A stretch of DNA of 20,215 nucleotides from Zetaproteobacteria bacterium (GTDB taxonomy: Bacteria > Pseudomonadota > Zetaproteobacteria > Mariprofundales > Mariprofundaceae): NCBI GenBank assembly GCA_021545665.1, contig JAJRTX010000314.1, forward strand, positions 1 through 20,215, written 5' to 3'. Shown here in pieces: positions 7,298 to 14,649 of the stretch. The first letter of the stretch is position 1, and the number at the start of each line of letters is the position of its first letter. A program made the position numbers and the translations under genes. A model generated the notes under the pieces. That model searched no databases. It saw nothing but the letters and a program-made list of their open reading frames with translations, and had not been told where the DNA came from.

Positions 7298-8278
7298 ATG
7301 CAACGACACCTGAATAAACTACGTTGGCTAACGCTTTGGGCTGTATTTGCCATGCTTATCATCCTTCCGCTGGTTAGCGTTTATCAGACTTATGTTGCAT
7401 CCCATGGGTACCGGCTACTATCGCCCCCGGACAAGTTGTTTTATGATGTAATGCACTTTCTGACCTCGCCATTTACTGATGACCCGGCAAACAGTCTGGA
7501 TGCGATTAAAGGTACGACGTGGTCCGGCAGTTTCTTTGGTCTGAAACTCAGTGACCCTTTGGCGGTAGTGGGCCAGATGGCCGCGTCAATGGACATTTAC
7601 TGGCCATTTCTGCTCACAGCATTGATCCCCATTATCTTCACTATTGTGTTCGGGCGCTTCTTTTGTGGCTGGATATGTCCGGCAACACTGCTCTATGAAT
7701 TGAATACGAATGTCGCCGTCTGGTTGCACAAGTCCGGTCTGTCCACCGGAAAGCTTCACTTCGACCAACGTCTGAAGTATGGCGTGCTGGCCTTGGGGCT
7801 CGCACTATCCGCGATAAGCGGTTCAGTATTGGTGGCGAATATTTATCCCCCCGCCATTGTTGGCCGGGAACTGTATTATGGCCTTGCCCTTGGCGGTTTT
7901 GGCGCAGGCGCTGTTTTTTTTATACTGACACTGCTGTTTGATATCCTAGTGGCACGCCGGGGTTTCTGCCGTTATCTGTGCCCCGGTGGAGCGCTTTATT
8001 CACTCCTGGGGCGCTATCGTTTATTCCGTATCAAACGGACGGTGGAAACCTGCAACGACTGTGCCAAATGCAATGCGGTTTGCGAATTTGCCCTGGATCC
8101 GATGCGTGATGATTTTGGCCAGGAATGCAATAATTGCACTGCCTGCATCGCTGTATGTCCAACAGATGCGCTCATGTTCACGACAAGCATCAGGGATATC
8201 CCCTATCAGGGTCGGGGACATCTGGGACGAAAATTTGTCAAATCCGGTCAGCACGATGTGCCCGGAACGGCTGATTGA
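7298..8278 (+). CDS. napH: NapH-like membrane polyferredoxin
   Basis: Membrane quinol-side partner of NapG, 326 residues. There are about four membrane helices (~12-30, 100-120, 160-182, 195-218). Two CxxxCP motifs at helix ends are typical of the NapH/NosR/CcoG superfamily: CGWICP (C123, C127) and CRYLCP (C224, C228). Two [4Fe-4S] sites lie in the cytoplasmic tail (C252/255/258/262 and C277/280/283/287). NapH oxidises quinol and feeds the NapG clusters in organisms using a NapGH branch. An AAGGA site precedes the ATG. Its stop codon overlaps the start of the next napG-like gene (TGATG), so the pair is translationally coupled, as napGH pairs often are, though the order here is H then G. Confidence 0.9.
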   Translation: MQRHLNKLRWLTLWAVFAMLIILPLVSVYQTYVASHGYRLLSPPDKLFYDVMHFLTSPFTDDPANSLDAIKGTTWSGSFFGLKLSDPLAVVGQMAASMDIYWPFLLTALIPIIFTIVFGRFFCGWICPATLLYELNTNVAVWLHKSGLSTGKLHFDQRLKYGVLALGLALSAISGSVLVANIYPPAIVGRELYYGLALGGFGAGAVFFILTLLFDILVARRGFCRYLCPGGALYSLLGRYRLFRIKRTVETCNDCAKCNAVCEFALDPMRDDFGQECNNCTACIAVCPTDALMFTTSIRDIPYQGRGHLGRKFVKSGQHDVPGTAD

Positions 8279-8931
8279 TGAACAGGCGCGGATTCCTGCA
8301 AATGCTCAGGCGGATTCCGGCCTTGGGCGGCGGCGTGCTCATGATAGCTGGTTTACCCTTCGGGCTTGCCCGGATATTGGCTCCAGCCACTTCCACCGCA
8401 CCCTATAAACGATTGCGGCCACCGGGCGCATTACAGGATGATGCAGCATTTATTACGGCATGTATCGGCTGCGGACTGTGCGCCGAGGTGTGTCCTCCTC
8501 GTTGTATCCAATACTACAAACGTAGCGGCGGAAACAAGGCCAACACCCCCTATATCAACCCGGAAAATAAATCGTGCACCCTGTGCATGAAATGCGGGTT
8601 TGCCTGTCCGACCAATGCCATCAAAGAAATTCCTCATGAAAAACGCGCCATGCTGGATCAGGTTGATATGGGGATCGCCCGGATAGACCGGACAGCTTGT
8701 TATCCATGGGTCGACAGGGGCATTTGCGGAGCCTGTGCCAGCATATGTCCCCTGGGGGGTGAGGCCATTGGCTTTGCTTTCGCTAATTTTTACAAGCCGG
8801 TCATCAAGCATGGCTGTGTCGGCTGCGGGCAATGTGTTGAAGTTTGCCCGCATCCCAGCCTGCCGATCCGTATTGTTGATCGATCCATGGGAACAGTTGC
8901 ACGGCACGTAAACCATTTGCAGAATTCATAA
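8278..8931 (+). CDS. napG: NapG-like Tat-exported ferredoxin, second copy
   Basis: Periplasmic ferredoxin of 217 residues. MNRRGFLQMLRR followed by GGGVLMIAGLPFG forms a Tat signal or anchor. Four [4Fe-4S] sets follow: C62/65/68/72, C100/103/106/110, C141/150/153/157 and C180/183/186/190. The ATG at 8278 overlaps the napH-like stop codon; a TTG one codon earlier is possible but less likely. Fused in expression to napH, it is the more orthodox NapG of the two copies. The segment LRPPGAL and the cluster spacing are shared with the gene at 5467-6060, indicating an old duplication rather than a recent one, since the two differ at many positions. Confidence 0.92.
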   Translation: MNRRGFLQMLRRIPALGGGVLMIAGLPFGLARILAPATSTAPYKRLRPPGALQDDAAFITACIGCGLCAEVCPPRCIQYYKRSGGNKANTPYINPENKSCTLCMKCGFACPTNAIKEIPHEKRAMLDQVDMGIARIDRTACYPWVDRGICGACASICPLGGEAIGFAFANFYKPVIKHGCVGCGQCVEVCPHPSLPIRIVDRSMGTVARHVNHLQNS

Positions 8932-8958
8932 GTTCATCATCGGTTATAAGGAATAAAT

Positions 8959-9546
8959 ATGCGGCTATTCAGGTTGATTTCATTCTTATGTTTGCTGTGC
9001 ATTCTCTGGTGTAGTCCGGTCTATGCCCATCATGTGATAGGTAGGCCCGCCTACAACTGGAATGAGGATTCCAACACCCCTCCCAGTATGCAGGTCGATA
9101 TCCAGATGGGAGATTATTTTATAACCTATATGGTTTTCCCCGCATTTCCCAAGCCCAATGAACCGGGCCGGATCAATCTGTACGCAAAACGTCTTGATAA
9201 TGACAAGCCATTTAATGGCAAGGTCAGTTTCACCGTGAGTGATGACAGTTGGTTCAACAAGCGTAAGGAACGCATTGGCGTACAAACAGTGGATGACAAT
9301 GTTTTCAGGCAGCGTTTTTTATTTAGTGAGCCGGGAGCCTACATTATTACCGCCGAATTCTCAGATGGCGGCGCACCCTATATTATAGATTTTCCACTTC
9401 AAATTGGTCCGCCTTCAAGGATTGGCGTAACTGGAGCACTGATAGGTGGCATGCTCATCGTACTGGTCGGCGTCAATGTTTATCGGCGACGGCGTCTGGT
9501 TGAGGAGAAAGTCCGCGATGCCGCGCATGACAGGAAAAAATCTTGA
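8959..9546 (+). CDS. Membrane-anchored periplasmic FixH/YtkA-like protein
   Basis: Protein of 195 residues with a Sec signal peptide (hydrophobic ~4-22, likely cut after VYA). The mature N-terminus starts HHVIG. A β-rich periplasmic domain follows, resembling FixH/YtkA-like folds (the EPGAYIITAEFSDGG segment is typical). One transmembrane helix lies near the C-terminus (~154-172), then an Arg/Lys-rich cytoplasmic tail. An AAGGAA site precedes the ATG. The next gene is a large polyferredoxin, so the pair recalls the fixG-fixH (ccoG-ccoH) arrangement of cbb3 oxidase assembly. The His pair and several Met residues could bind a metal such as copper. The family assignment rests on overall look, not on a diagnostic motif, and the function within this cluster is unknown. 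Confidence 0.65.
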   Translation: MRLFRLISFLCLLCILWCSPVYAHHVIGRPAYNWNEDSNTPPSMQVDIQMGDYFITYMVFPAFPKPNEPGRINLYAKRLDNDKPFNGKVSFTVSDDSWFNKRKERIGVQTVDDNVFRQRFLFSEPGAYIITAEFSDGGAPYIIDFPLQIGPPSRIGVTGALIGGMLIVLVGVNVYRRRRLVEEKVRDAAHDRKKS

Positions 9547-9548
9547 CC

Positions 9549-11060
9549 ATGATGCATCCGGGTCTTCCTTTGGTTTGGGCTTTCACCGCATGGGTTTTTG
9601 TACTTCTTCTCGCTATCTGGGCCTTGTTTGCACCACGCCCTGACGTAAAGTCTTCCTCAAGGCATGGCTGTATGAAAGGGGCATGGCGACGGCTGACCTC
9701 CATGCTCATAACCTCCAGATGGCCCATCCTGACACTTAAACTGGCGATGGTTAGCCTGTTTCTTCTGGTCATTATTGCGGGACTGTATGGCACGCCAATT
9801 CCGGCGCGTAATATCGCCACGGTTTTGACATGGAATCTCTGGTGGTCAGGTCTCATTCTTTCCATATTTTTTCTGGGTTCAGCCTGGTGTGCGGTATGTC
9901 CCTGGGATGCCCTGGCAACATGGTTGACGCGGCTTAATTTTTCAGGCCGACCCAATCCGGGTGGTAGTCTTGGTCTTCAGGTTCCTAAGTTGTTACGTAA
10001 TGTATGGCCAGCGCTGCTGCTGTTTATCGGGTTTACCTGGTTGGAACTGGGTGTTGGCATTACTACGAATCCTTATGCCACGGCCCTGATGGCCATGCTG
10101 ATGCTGGTGCTGGCAACGATTTCGTTCGCACTTTTCGAACGTAAGGCATTCTGCCGTTATTTCTGTCCCGTGGGCCGAACAATCGGAATTTATGCGCAAC
10201 TGGCGCCTGTTGAATTACGGCATGTTGATGCGGAAGTTTGCAACAACTGCATCACTCTGGACTGTTATCATGGTACGAAAGAGGTTGAGTCCTGTCCTAC
10301 AGGTCTGTTGATGAAAAATCTTCAGGAAAACACCTATTGTACCTCTTGCGGAAACTGCATCCGGAGTTGTCCTGAGCAGAATATCGCATGGCATCCCCGT
10401 CCCATGAGTAAAGAGGCGATCCAGGATGCGAGGCCTCGTCCGGATGAGGCATGGTTTATGCTCAGTCTGCTGGCTCTGACCGGCCTGCATGGCCTGACCA
10501 TGATGCCCTTTTGGGAACGTTGGATCAGGGCCTTTGCACGTCTGGTCGGTGATTCCGGTCAATTGTTATGGAGTTTTACCACAGGATTGCTGGCGAGCAT
10601 GGCGCTTATTGTTCTTGTGTACAGTCTGATGGTTGCACTCACCCGCTTTTGTAACAGGCATAAAAGCTCATTCAAACGGCTGTTCTCTGGTATGTCTTTT
10701 ATCGCCTTGCCGCTCGCCTTTGCCTACCATCTGGCGCACAATCTCAACCACCTTCTGCGTGAAGACGGCGGACTGGGCGCACTGCTTGCAAACCCTTTGG
10801 GTATTGGCGCCCAACCTCTCGGTATGATTGAGAGACAAACCCGTGCTATGTCGGCCATGATTCCTCAGGATACCATCTTCGCACTACAGGCTGCGCTCAT
10901 CATGTTCGGTTTCTGGATCGCCATGCAGGTGTTGCGCTATCGAGGGGAGGCCTTAATACCCGGCTCAGGCTGGAAACTGTTTCCGATGTGTCTTTTCGCT
11001 GTCATGATGACAACTTCTCATCTATGGTTATTGACAGAACCTATGATGATGAGGTTTTAA
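9549..11060 (+). CDS. Large membrane polyferredoxin, NapH/NosR/CcoG superfamily
   Basis: Membrane electron-transfer protein of 503 residues. Hydrophobic segments lie near 8-28, 58-80, 95-112, 150-170, 175-196, 302-320, 340-365, 380-395, 445-462 and 478-495. The core repeats the NapH plan: a CP motif at C114/C117 (CAVCP, one residue shorter than usual), CRYFCP at C202/C206, then two ferredoxin sites (C231, C234, C239, C249 and C264/267/270/274). Unlike NapH it continues for about 200 residues with more helices and a His-rich HLAHNLNH segment (394-401) that could ligate haem b or metal. The start ATG at 9549 follows the upstream stop by 2 bp. A role as a second quinol-to-periplasm entry point or as a metal/redox assembly factor are both open. 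Confidence 0.85.
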   Translation: MMHPGLPLVWAFTAWVFVLLLAIWALFAPRPDVKSSSRHGCMKGAWRRLTSMLITSRWPILTLKLAMVSLFLLVIIAGLYGTPIPARNIATVLTWNLWWSGLILSIFFLGSAWCAVCPWDALATWLTRLNFSGRPNPGGSLGLQVPKLLRNVWPALLLFIGFTWLELGVGITTNPYATALMAMLMLVLATISFALFERKAFCRYFCPVGRTIGIYAQLAPVELRHVDAEVCNNCITLDCYHGTKEVESCPTGLLMKNLQENTYCTSCGNCIRSCPEQNIAWHPRPMSKEAIQDARPRPDEAWFMLSLLALTGLHGLTMMPFWERWIRAFARLVGDSGQLLWSFTTGLLASMALIVLVYSLMVALTRFCNRHKSSFKRLFSGMSFIALPLAFAYHLAHNLNHLLREDGGLGALLANPLGIGAQPLGMIERQTRAMSAMIPQDTIFALQAALIMFGFWIAMQVLRYRGEALIPGSGWKLFPMCLFAVMMTTSHLWLLTEPMMMRF

Positions 11061-11065
11061 CCGTT

Positions 11066-11644
11066 ATGAACCGACGTGATTTTTTTCGTGGTGGTTTTCA
11101 CAAACTGCAGGAAACAGTGATTGAAGGCATTGATGCGCAAGTGAGCAGTGAAGCGGAGCGCTGGATACGCCCGCCTTATGCCCGACCCGAGATGGATTTT
11201 CTGCTCGCCTGTGATCGCTGTGGCGATTGTATCAGAGCCTGTTCCTACAATACCATTTTTTCATTACCCTTGAGTTGTGGCCTGAAAGCAGCCACCACAC
11301 CAGCACTGGATTTATTACACAAGGCTTGTCATCTGTGCGCAGACTGGCCCTGTGTGAAAGCCTGCAAAACGAGTGCTTTGCAGCTGCCTGAACGTGAAGA
11401 TGATGAAGCCATTGCCTTGCCCCTGATCGCTATTGCGCGCATGGATACGAGCCACTGTCTGCCCTATGTCGGCCCCGAATGTGGCGCTTGCCGTGGCTCG
11501 TGCCCGGTGCCGGGCGCCATGCTGTGGAATCAGGACAAACCAGCTATTGATACCAGCTTGTGTGTGGGTTGCGCTTTGTGTCGCCATGCATGTATTGTGG
11601 AGACCAAAGCAATTGATATCCGTTCCATACATAAAGCTGCATAG
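11066..11644 (+). CDS. napF: NapF-like polyferredoxin
   Basis: Protein of 192 residues with four [4Fe-4S] sites: C49/52/55/59, C88/91/96/100, C131/139/142/146 and C166/169/172/176. It starts MNRRDFFRGG, but no hydrophobic signal follows. The RPPYARPE...FLLACDRC region matches the IRPPW...FL..C.RC pattern of E. coli NapF, a cytoplasmic protein thought to act in NapA maturation before export. The ATG at 11066 lies 5 bp after the polyferredoxin stop with GAGG upstream; an open frame extends back to 10988 but overlaps the previous gene. It is longer than E. coli NapF (164), mostly from the insert around 105-125. NapF or a cytoplasmic NapG relative are the two options; NapF is favoured by the N-terminus. 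Confidence 0.83.
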   Translation: MNRRDFFRGGFHKLQETVIEGIDAQVSSEAERWIRPPYARPEMDFLLACDRCGDCIRACSYNTIFSLPLSCGLKAATTPALDLLHKACHLCADWPCVKACKTSALQLPEREDDEAIALPLIAIARMDTSHCLPYVGPECGACRGSCPVPGAMLWNQDKPAIDTSLCVGCALCRHACIVETKAIDIRSIHKAA

Positions 11645-11763
11645 ATGTCGGATGCTGTAGCGGTATTGAAGGCGATTCCGATTGAATGGCACGTTCTGCG
11701 TGCCGTCGGGTTCGATTGTCAGTATTGTTGATGTTGCTTTCAAGCAGTGTCGGAGGTGATAAA

Positions 11764-12420
11764 ATGGCGAAGAAAAATGTTGCAGTAGTATTGTCCGGTT
11801 GTGGTGTATATGACGGGGCTGAAATTCATGAGTCGGTTCTGGCCCTGTTGGCACTGGATCGCTTTGGTGCTGCTTATCAGTGTTTCGCACCGGATATGAA
11901 TCAACATCATGTGATCAACCATATTACGGGCGCCGAGATGGATGAATCGAGAAATGTGCTGATTGAAGCGGCCAGAATTGCGCGTGGTCAGATCAGGGCG
12001 CTGAGTGAATTTGATGCTGCCAACTATGATGCCCTGCTATTGCCCGGCGGGTTTGGAGTAGCAAAGAATTTATCCAGTCTGGCTTTTGAAGGCCCGGCAT
12101 GCATCGTCAACGCAGATTTGCAACGAGCCGTCACGGCCATGGTTGAAACAGGCAAACCCATTGGCGCTTTATGCATTTCGCCTGCGGTTATGGCCAGAAT
12201 TCTTCCCGGCGCCACAGTGACGATTGGTGAAGATGCCGACACGGCAGCAGCAATTGAGGCCATGGGAGGAAAACATCAGAAAACCACGCATGCGGAGATT
12301 GTTATTGATGCGTCTCTGAAACTGGTGACTTCTCCATGTTATATGCTGGATGCTTCAATCAGCAAGATAGCGGAGGGCGCTGAAAATACCGTCCGCGCTC
12401 TGCTGGAATTGACCGGGTAA
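11764..12420 (+). CDS. elbB: ElbB-type DJ-1/PfpI superfamily protein
   Basis: Protein of 218 residues matching ElbB (217 in E. coli). The N-terminus VAVVLSGCGVYDGAEIHES is the ElbB signature; LLLPGGFG (92-98) and the nucleophile elbow ALCISP (C137) place it in the class I glutamine amidotransferase/DJ-1 fold. E22 would sit next to C137 in the site. ElbB has been linked to isoprenoid metabolism and to glyoxalase-like activity, with no settled role. The ATG at 11764 has a good GGAGGTG site; the open frame back to 11686 is not needed by homology. A 119-bp gap separates it from napF-like, so it may be separately transcribed. It lies between the Nap-like and Tat genes without an obvious mechanistic link. 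Confidence 0.9.
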   Translation: MAKKNVAVVLSGCGVYDGAEIHESVLALLALDRFGAAYQCFAPDMNQHHVINHITGAEMDESRNVLIEAARIARGQIRALSEFDAANYDALLLPGGFGVAKNLSSLAFEGPACIVNADLQRAVTAMVETGKPIGALCISPAVMARILPGATVTIGEDADTAAAIEAMGGKHQKTTHAEIVIDASLKLVTSPCYMLDASISKIAEGAENTVRALLELTG

Positions 12421-12514
12421 GCAAACGTTTTATTCACCTTCTTGCCCGGCGGTTGGCAGTGTTAGCGATTAACGCTAGTTTAACCCACTCAACTCAGATA
12501 AATCAGGAGCGATT

Positions 12515-12757
12515 ATGTTTGGATTAGGATTTCCGGAGTTACTTATTATTCTTGTTATTATACTTGTCATTTTCGGGGCGGGAAAGCTGCCGCAGGTTGG
12601 CGAGGCGCTGGGCAAGGGCTTAAACAAGTTCCGTGGCGCCATGGATGAGAAGAATACACCGGAAACGCCAGCCGGCGCAGCTTCCAATGTCGGACATGAA
12701 GATGCTGTGATCATCAACAAAGAAGAGGCCAAGACCAAAGAAGAAGTGAAGTCCTGA
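12515..12757 (+). CDS. tatA: Sec-independent translocase subunit TatA
   Basis: Pore-forming subunit of the Tat export system, 80 residues. It has the family pattern: a short periplasmic start (FGLGFPE), one membrane helix (~9-21), the FGAGKLP hinge, then an amphipathic helix (VGEALGKGLNKFRGAM) and an acidic/Lys-rich tail. An AGGAG site lies 5 nt before the ATG. It heads tatABC and is placed next to at least three Tat substrates of the window (the molybdoenzyme and two NapG-like proteins). Confidence 0.95.
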   Translation: MFGLGFPELLIILVIILVIFGAGKLPQVGEALGKGLNKFRGAMDEKNTPETPAGAASNVGHEDAVIINKEEAKTKEEVKS

Positions 12758-12811
12758 TTTTTTCTATCTGATCTCGGGCAATATATTGATTAAGAACTTT
12801 TTGGGATAAGC

Positions 12812-13123
12812 ATGTTCGGAATCGGATTCCCTGAAATGATTGTTATTCTGGTCTTGATTGTACTGGTCGTCGGACCGGAGCAACTGCCTGATGTTGCGCG
12901 CAAGGGCGTATCTTTTCTCAAAGAAGCCAAAAAACATATTGCCGAGATTAAATCCGAAGTGAACAAGCAGACTGAACCTTTGCGCAAGCCATTTGAAGAA
13001 ATGACCGAGCAGGCGGAAGAGGGCGCAAATATCGGTATGCAACGGGCGCGCTCCAGATTTGATCATGATAATGAAAATGATGATCCGGGGGATGGCAACA
13101 AAAACGGGGAAGAACGGGCGTGA
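12812..13123 (+). CDS. tatB: Sec-independent translocase subunit TatB
   Basis: Signal-peptide receptor subunit of the Tat complex, 103 residues. It resembles TatA but carries the TatB hinge GPEQLPDVARK after the helix, then a long amphipathic and charged helix (~30-75) and an Asp/Asn-rich tail. It starts 54 bp after tatA and overlaps tatC by 4 bp (GTGA). The tail is shorter than in E. coli TatB (171), which is common outside enterics. Confidence 0.93.
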   Translation: MFGIGFPEMIVILVLIVLVVGPEQLPDVARKGVSFLKEAKKHIAEIKSEVNKQTEPLRKPFEEMTEQAEEGANIGMQRARSRFDHDNENDDPGDGNKNGEERA

Positions 13124-13869
13124 GTGATACAGTAGATGAACGGATGGGCCTGAAGGAACACCTGGTTGAGCTCAAACAGCGTCTGGTTCATGCATTGATC
13201 TGCCTGGTTGCCACCTTTGCCGCCTGTTATGGCGTCTCTGAAACCCTGATGGATTTAGTCATGGATCCGTTAAGGGGGCAGCTGGACGCTGATATTCCGA
13301 TGATTTTCATCAGTCTGCCGGAAGTATTCTTTGCCCGTTTGAAAGTCTCTTTTGTATTTGCGCTGTTTATTTCCAGTCCCTATTTGATGTATCACCTGTG
13401 GAGCTTTGTTGCGCCGGGTCTTTATAGTGATGAGCGCCGCCTGTTCCTGCTGTTTCTGATTGGTTCATCAGTGTTATTTATGAGCGGAGGGGTTTTTTCC
13501 TATGCTTTTGTCATGCCACTGGCCTTCAAGTTTTTCATTGGTTTTTCAGGCCCCGGCCTGGATGTGCTGCCAGCGGTGCAGCCCTATGTCAGTCTGGTGA
13601 TTAAACTGGCCTTTGCTTTCGGTCTGGCCTTTGAAATACCACTGGTGTGCATCCTGCTGGTCAAACTGGGAGCCATGTCCACCGATGTCATGAAAAAGCA
13701 GCGCCGCTGGGTATTTGTCGGCGCCTTTGTAATGGGCGCGATATTGACGCCGCCGGACATTATTTCTCAGGTGATGCTGGCTATTCCGGTATATATTCTC
13801 TTTGAGATTGGCGTCTTTTTTGCCAAACGTTTTGAAAAAGATGAGGTGGCTGAAACTGCAAGAAGCTGA
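13120..13869 (+). CDS. tatC: Sec-independent translocase subunit TatC
   Basis: Polytopic core of the Tat complex, which with TatB binds twin-arginine signal peptides. It is 249 residues with six membrane helices. Family marks include HLVELKQRL near the N-terminus, the SLPEVFFARLKVS segment and FVAPGLYSDERR in the first cytoplasmic region, and ILTPPDIISQ before the last helix. The start is a GTG at 13120 overlapping the tatB stop, which places the conserved region right after a ~10-residue leader. A 120-bp gap then separates it from ubiT; I see no clear terminator there. Confidence 0.96.
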   Translation: MSDTVDERMGLKEHLVELKQRLVHALICLVATFAACYGVSETLMDLVMDPLRGQLDADIPMIFISLPEVFFARLKVSFVFALFISSPYLMYHLWSFVAPGLYSDERRLFLLFLIGSSVLFMSGGVFSYAFVMPLAFKFFIGFSGPGLDVLPAVQPYVSLVIKLAFAFGLAFEIPLVCILLVKLGAMSTDVMKKQRRWVFVGAFVMGAILTPPDIISQVMLAIPVYILFEIGVFFAKRFEKDEVAETARS

Positions 13870-13989
13870 AATCCGCTTCTTATACTGAGTTCCCCTGAAA
13901 GAGAAAAAAAGGCAGTATTGGCGCATAAAGAGATGTGCTAAGCCCATAATATATGAATGGTTTTTGTGTAATCCTTAAGAGGTAGCTAA

Positions 13990-14649
13990 ATGCTCAAGTT
14001 GAAAATATTGCCGCCGCCGGATTTGTTTTTGCGTCCCATGCCCGGCTTTGTCCAGGCGCAGGTTCTTGAGCATTTAATCAACCGAATGTTTGCCGGTCAC
14101 GCTTTAGCCCAGCTGCAACCGCTGCTTGGCAGGCATTTATTATTCTGCACGCCCGCTGGCGAACTTGAGCTTATCATGCATATCAGCGAGCAGCGCATTG
14201 CAATCAGCCCGCATAAAACCACTAGCCCCGATGTAACGATTCGAGGTGATCTGATGGCTTTGACAGCACTGTGCCTTGGCCTGGAGGATAGTGATTCTTT
14301 ATTCTTTTCCCGTCGTCTGTTGATGACCGGAGACACTTCAGTCGGCCTGATGTTTAAAAATATCCTGACCAATCTGGATTTTGATGTGCGCATCGAACTG
14401 GAAAAGAAGCTGGGGAAAACGATGGCGGATAGCCTCTGGGAAATGGCTCATCAGGCGATCCGGGCCGTTGAATATGTAGATCATCAGCTGGCTGACGTTG
14501 CGGTTTCAGCTGGCAAGAGAATTGGTTTATCTTCGGCAGAGGAAGTAAAGTCATTAAAACGCGAACTACGCCGCCTGAATGAAGAAAATGCAGTATTGAA
14601 GCGGCGCTCGGAGAGACGATTAAGGTCAGTCAAACAGGCCGCGTCATGA
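13990..14649 (+). CDS. ubiT: UbiT: SCP2-domain accessory factor of O2-independent ubiquinone synthesis
   Basis: Lipid-carrier protein of 219 residues thought to bind ubiquinone intermediates for UbiU-UbiV. The SCP2 fold spans ~30-145 (LQPLLGRHLLFCTPAGELEL, then DVTIRGDLMALTALCLG and the GDTSVGLMFKNIL segment seen in UbiT/YhbT). Family members are about 170 residues; here the C-terminus is extended by ~45 residues with a probable coiled coil (EEVKSLKRELRRLNEENAVL). The start has an AGAGG site. Its stop overlaps the ubiU start by 4 bp (ATGA). The extension may mediate docking to the UbiUV complex or to the membrane (inference). Confidence 0.92.
   Translation: MLKLKILPPPDLFLRPMPGFVQAQVLEHLINRMFAGHALAQLQPLLGRHLLFCTPAGELELIMHISEQRIAISPHKTTSPDVTIRGDLMALTALCLGLEDSDSLFFSRRLLMTGDTSVGLMFKNILTNLDFDVRIELEKKLGKTMADSLWEMAHQAIRAVEYVDHQLADVAVSAGKRIGLSSAEEVKSLKRELRRLNEENAVLKRRSERRLRSVKQAAS

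Noticed and set aside
10988..11065. Upstream extension of the NapF-like ORF
   Set aside because: It overlaps the polyferredoxin gene in another frame, while MNRRDFF at 11066 is the expected N-terminus.
11688..11704. Hairpin GGCACG-TTCTG-CGTGCC as a terminator after the NapF-like gene
   Set aside because: Only 6 bp and no following T-run.
11686..11763. Upstream extension of ElbB
   Set aside because: Family members start at MAKKNVAVVL, and the ATG at 11764 has a GGAGG site.
12463..12477. Hairpin TAGCG-ATTAA-CGCTA before tatA
   Set aside because: Stem of 5 bp with no real T-tract; too weak to call a terminator.
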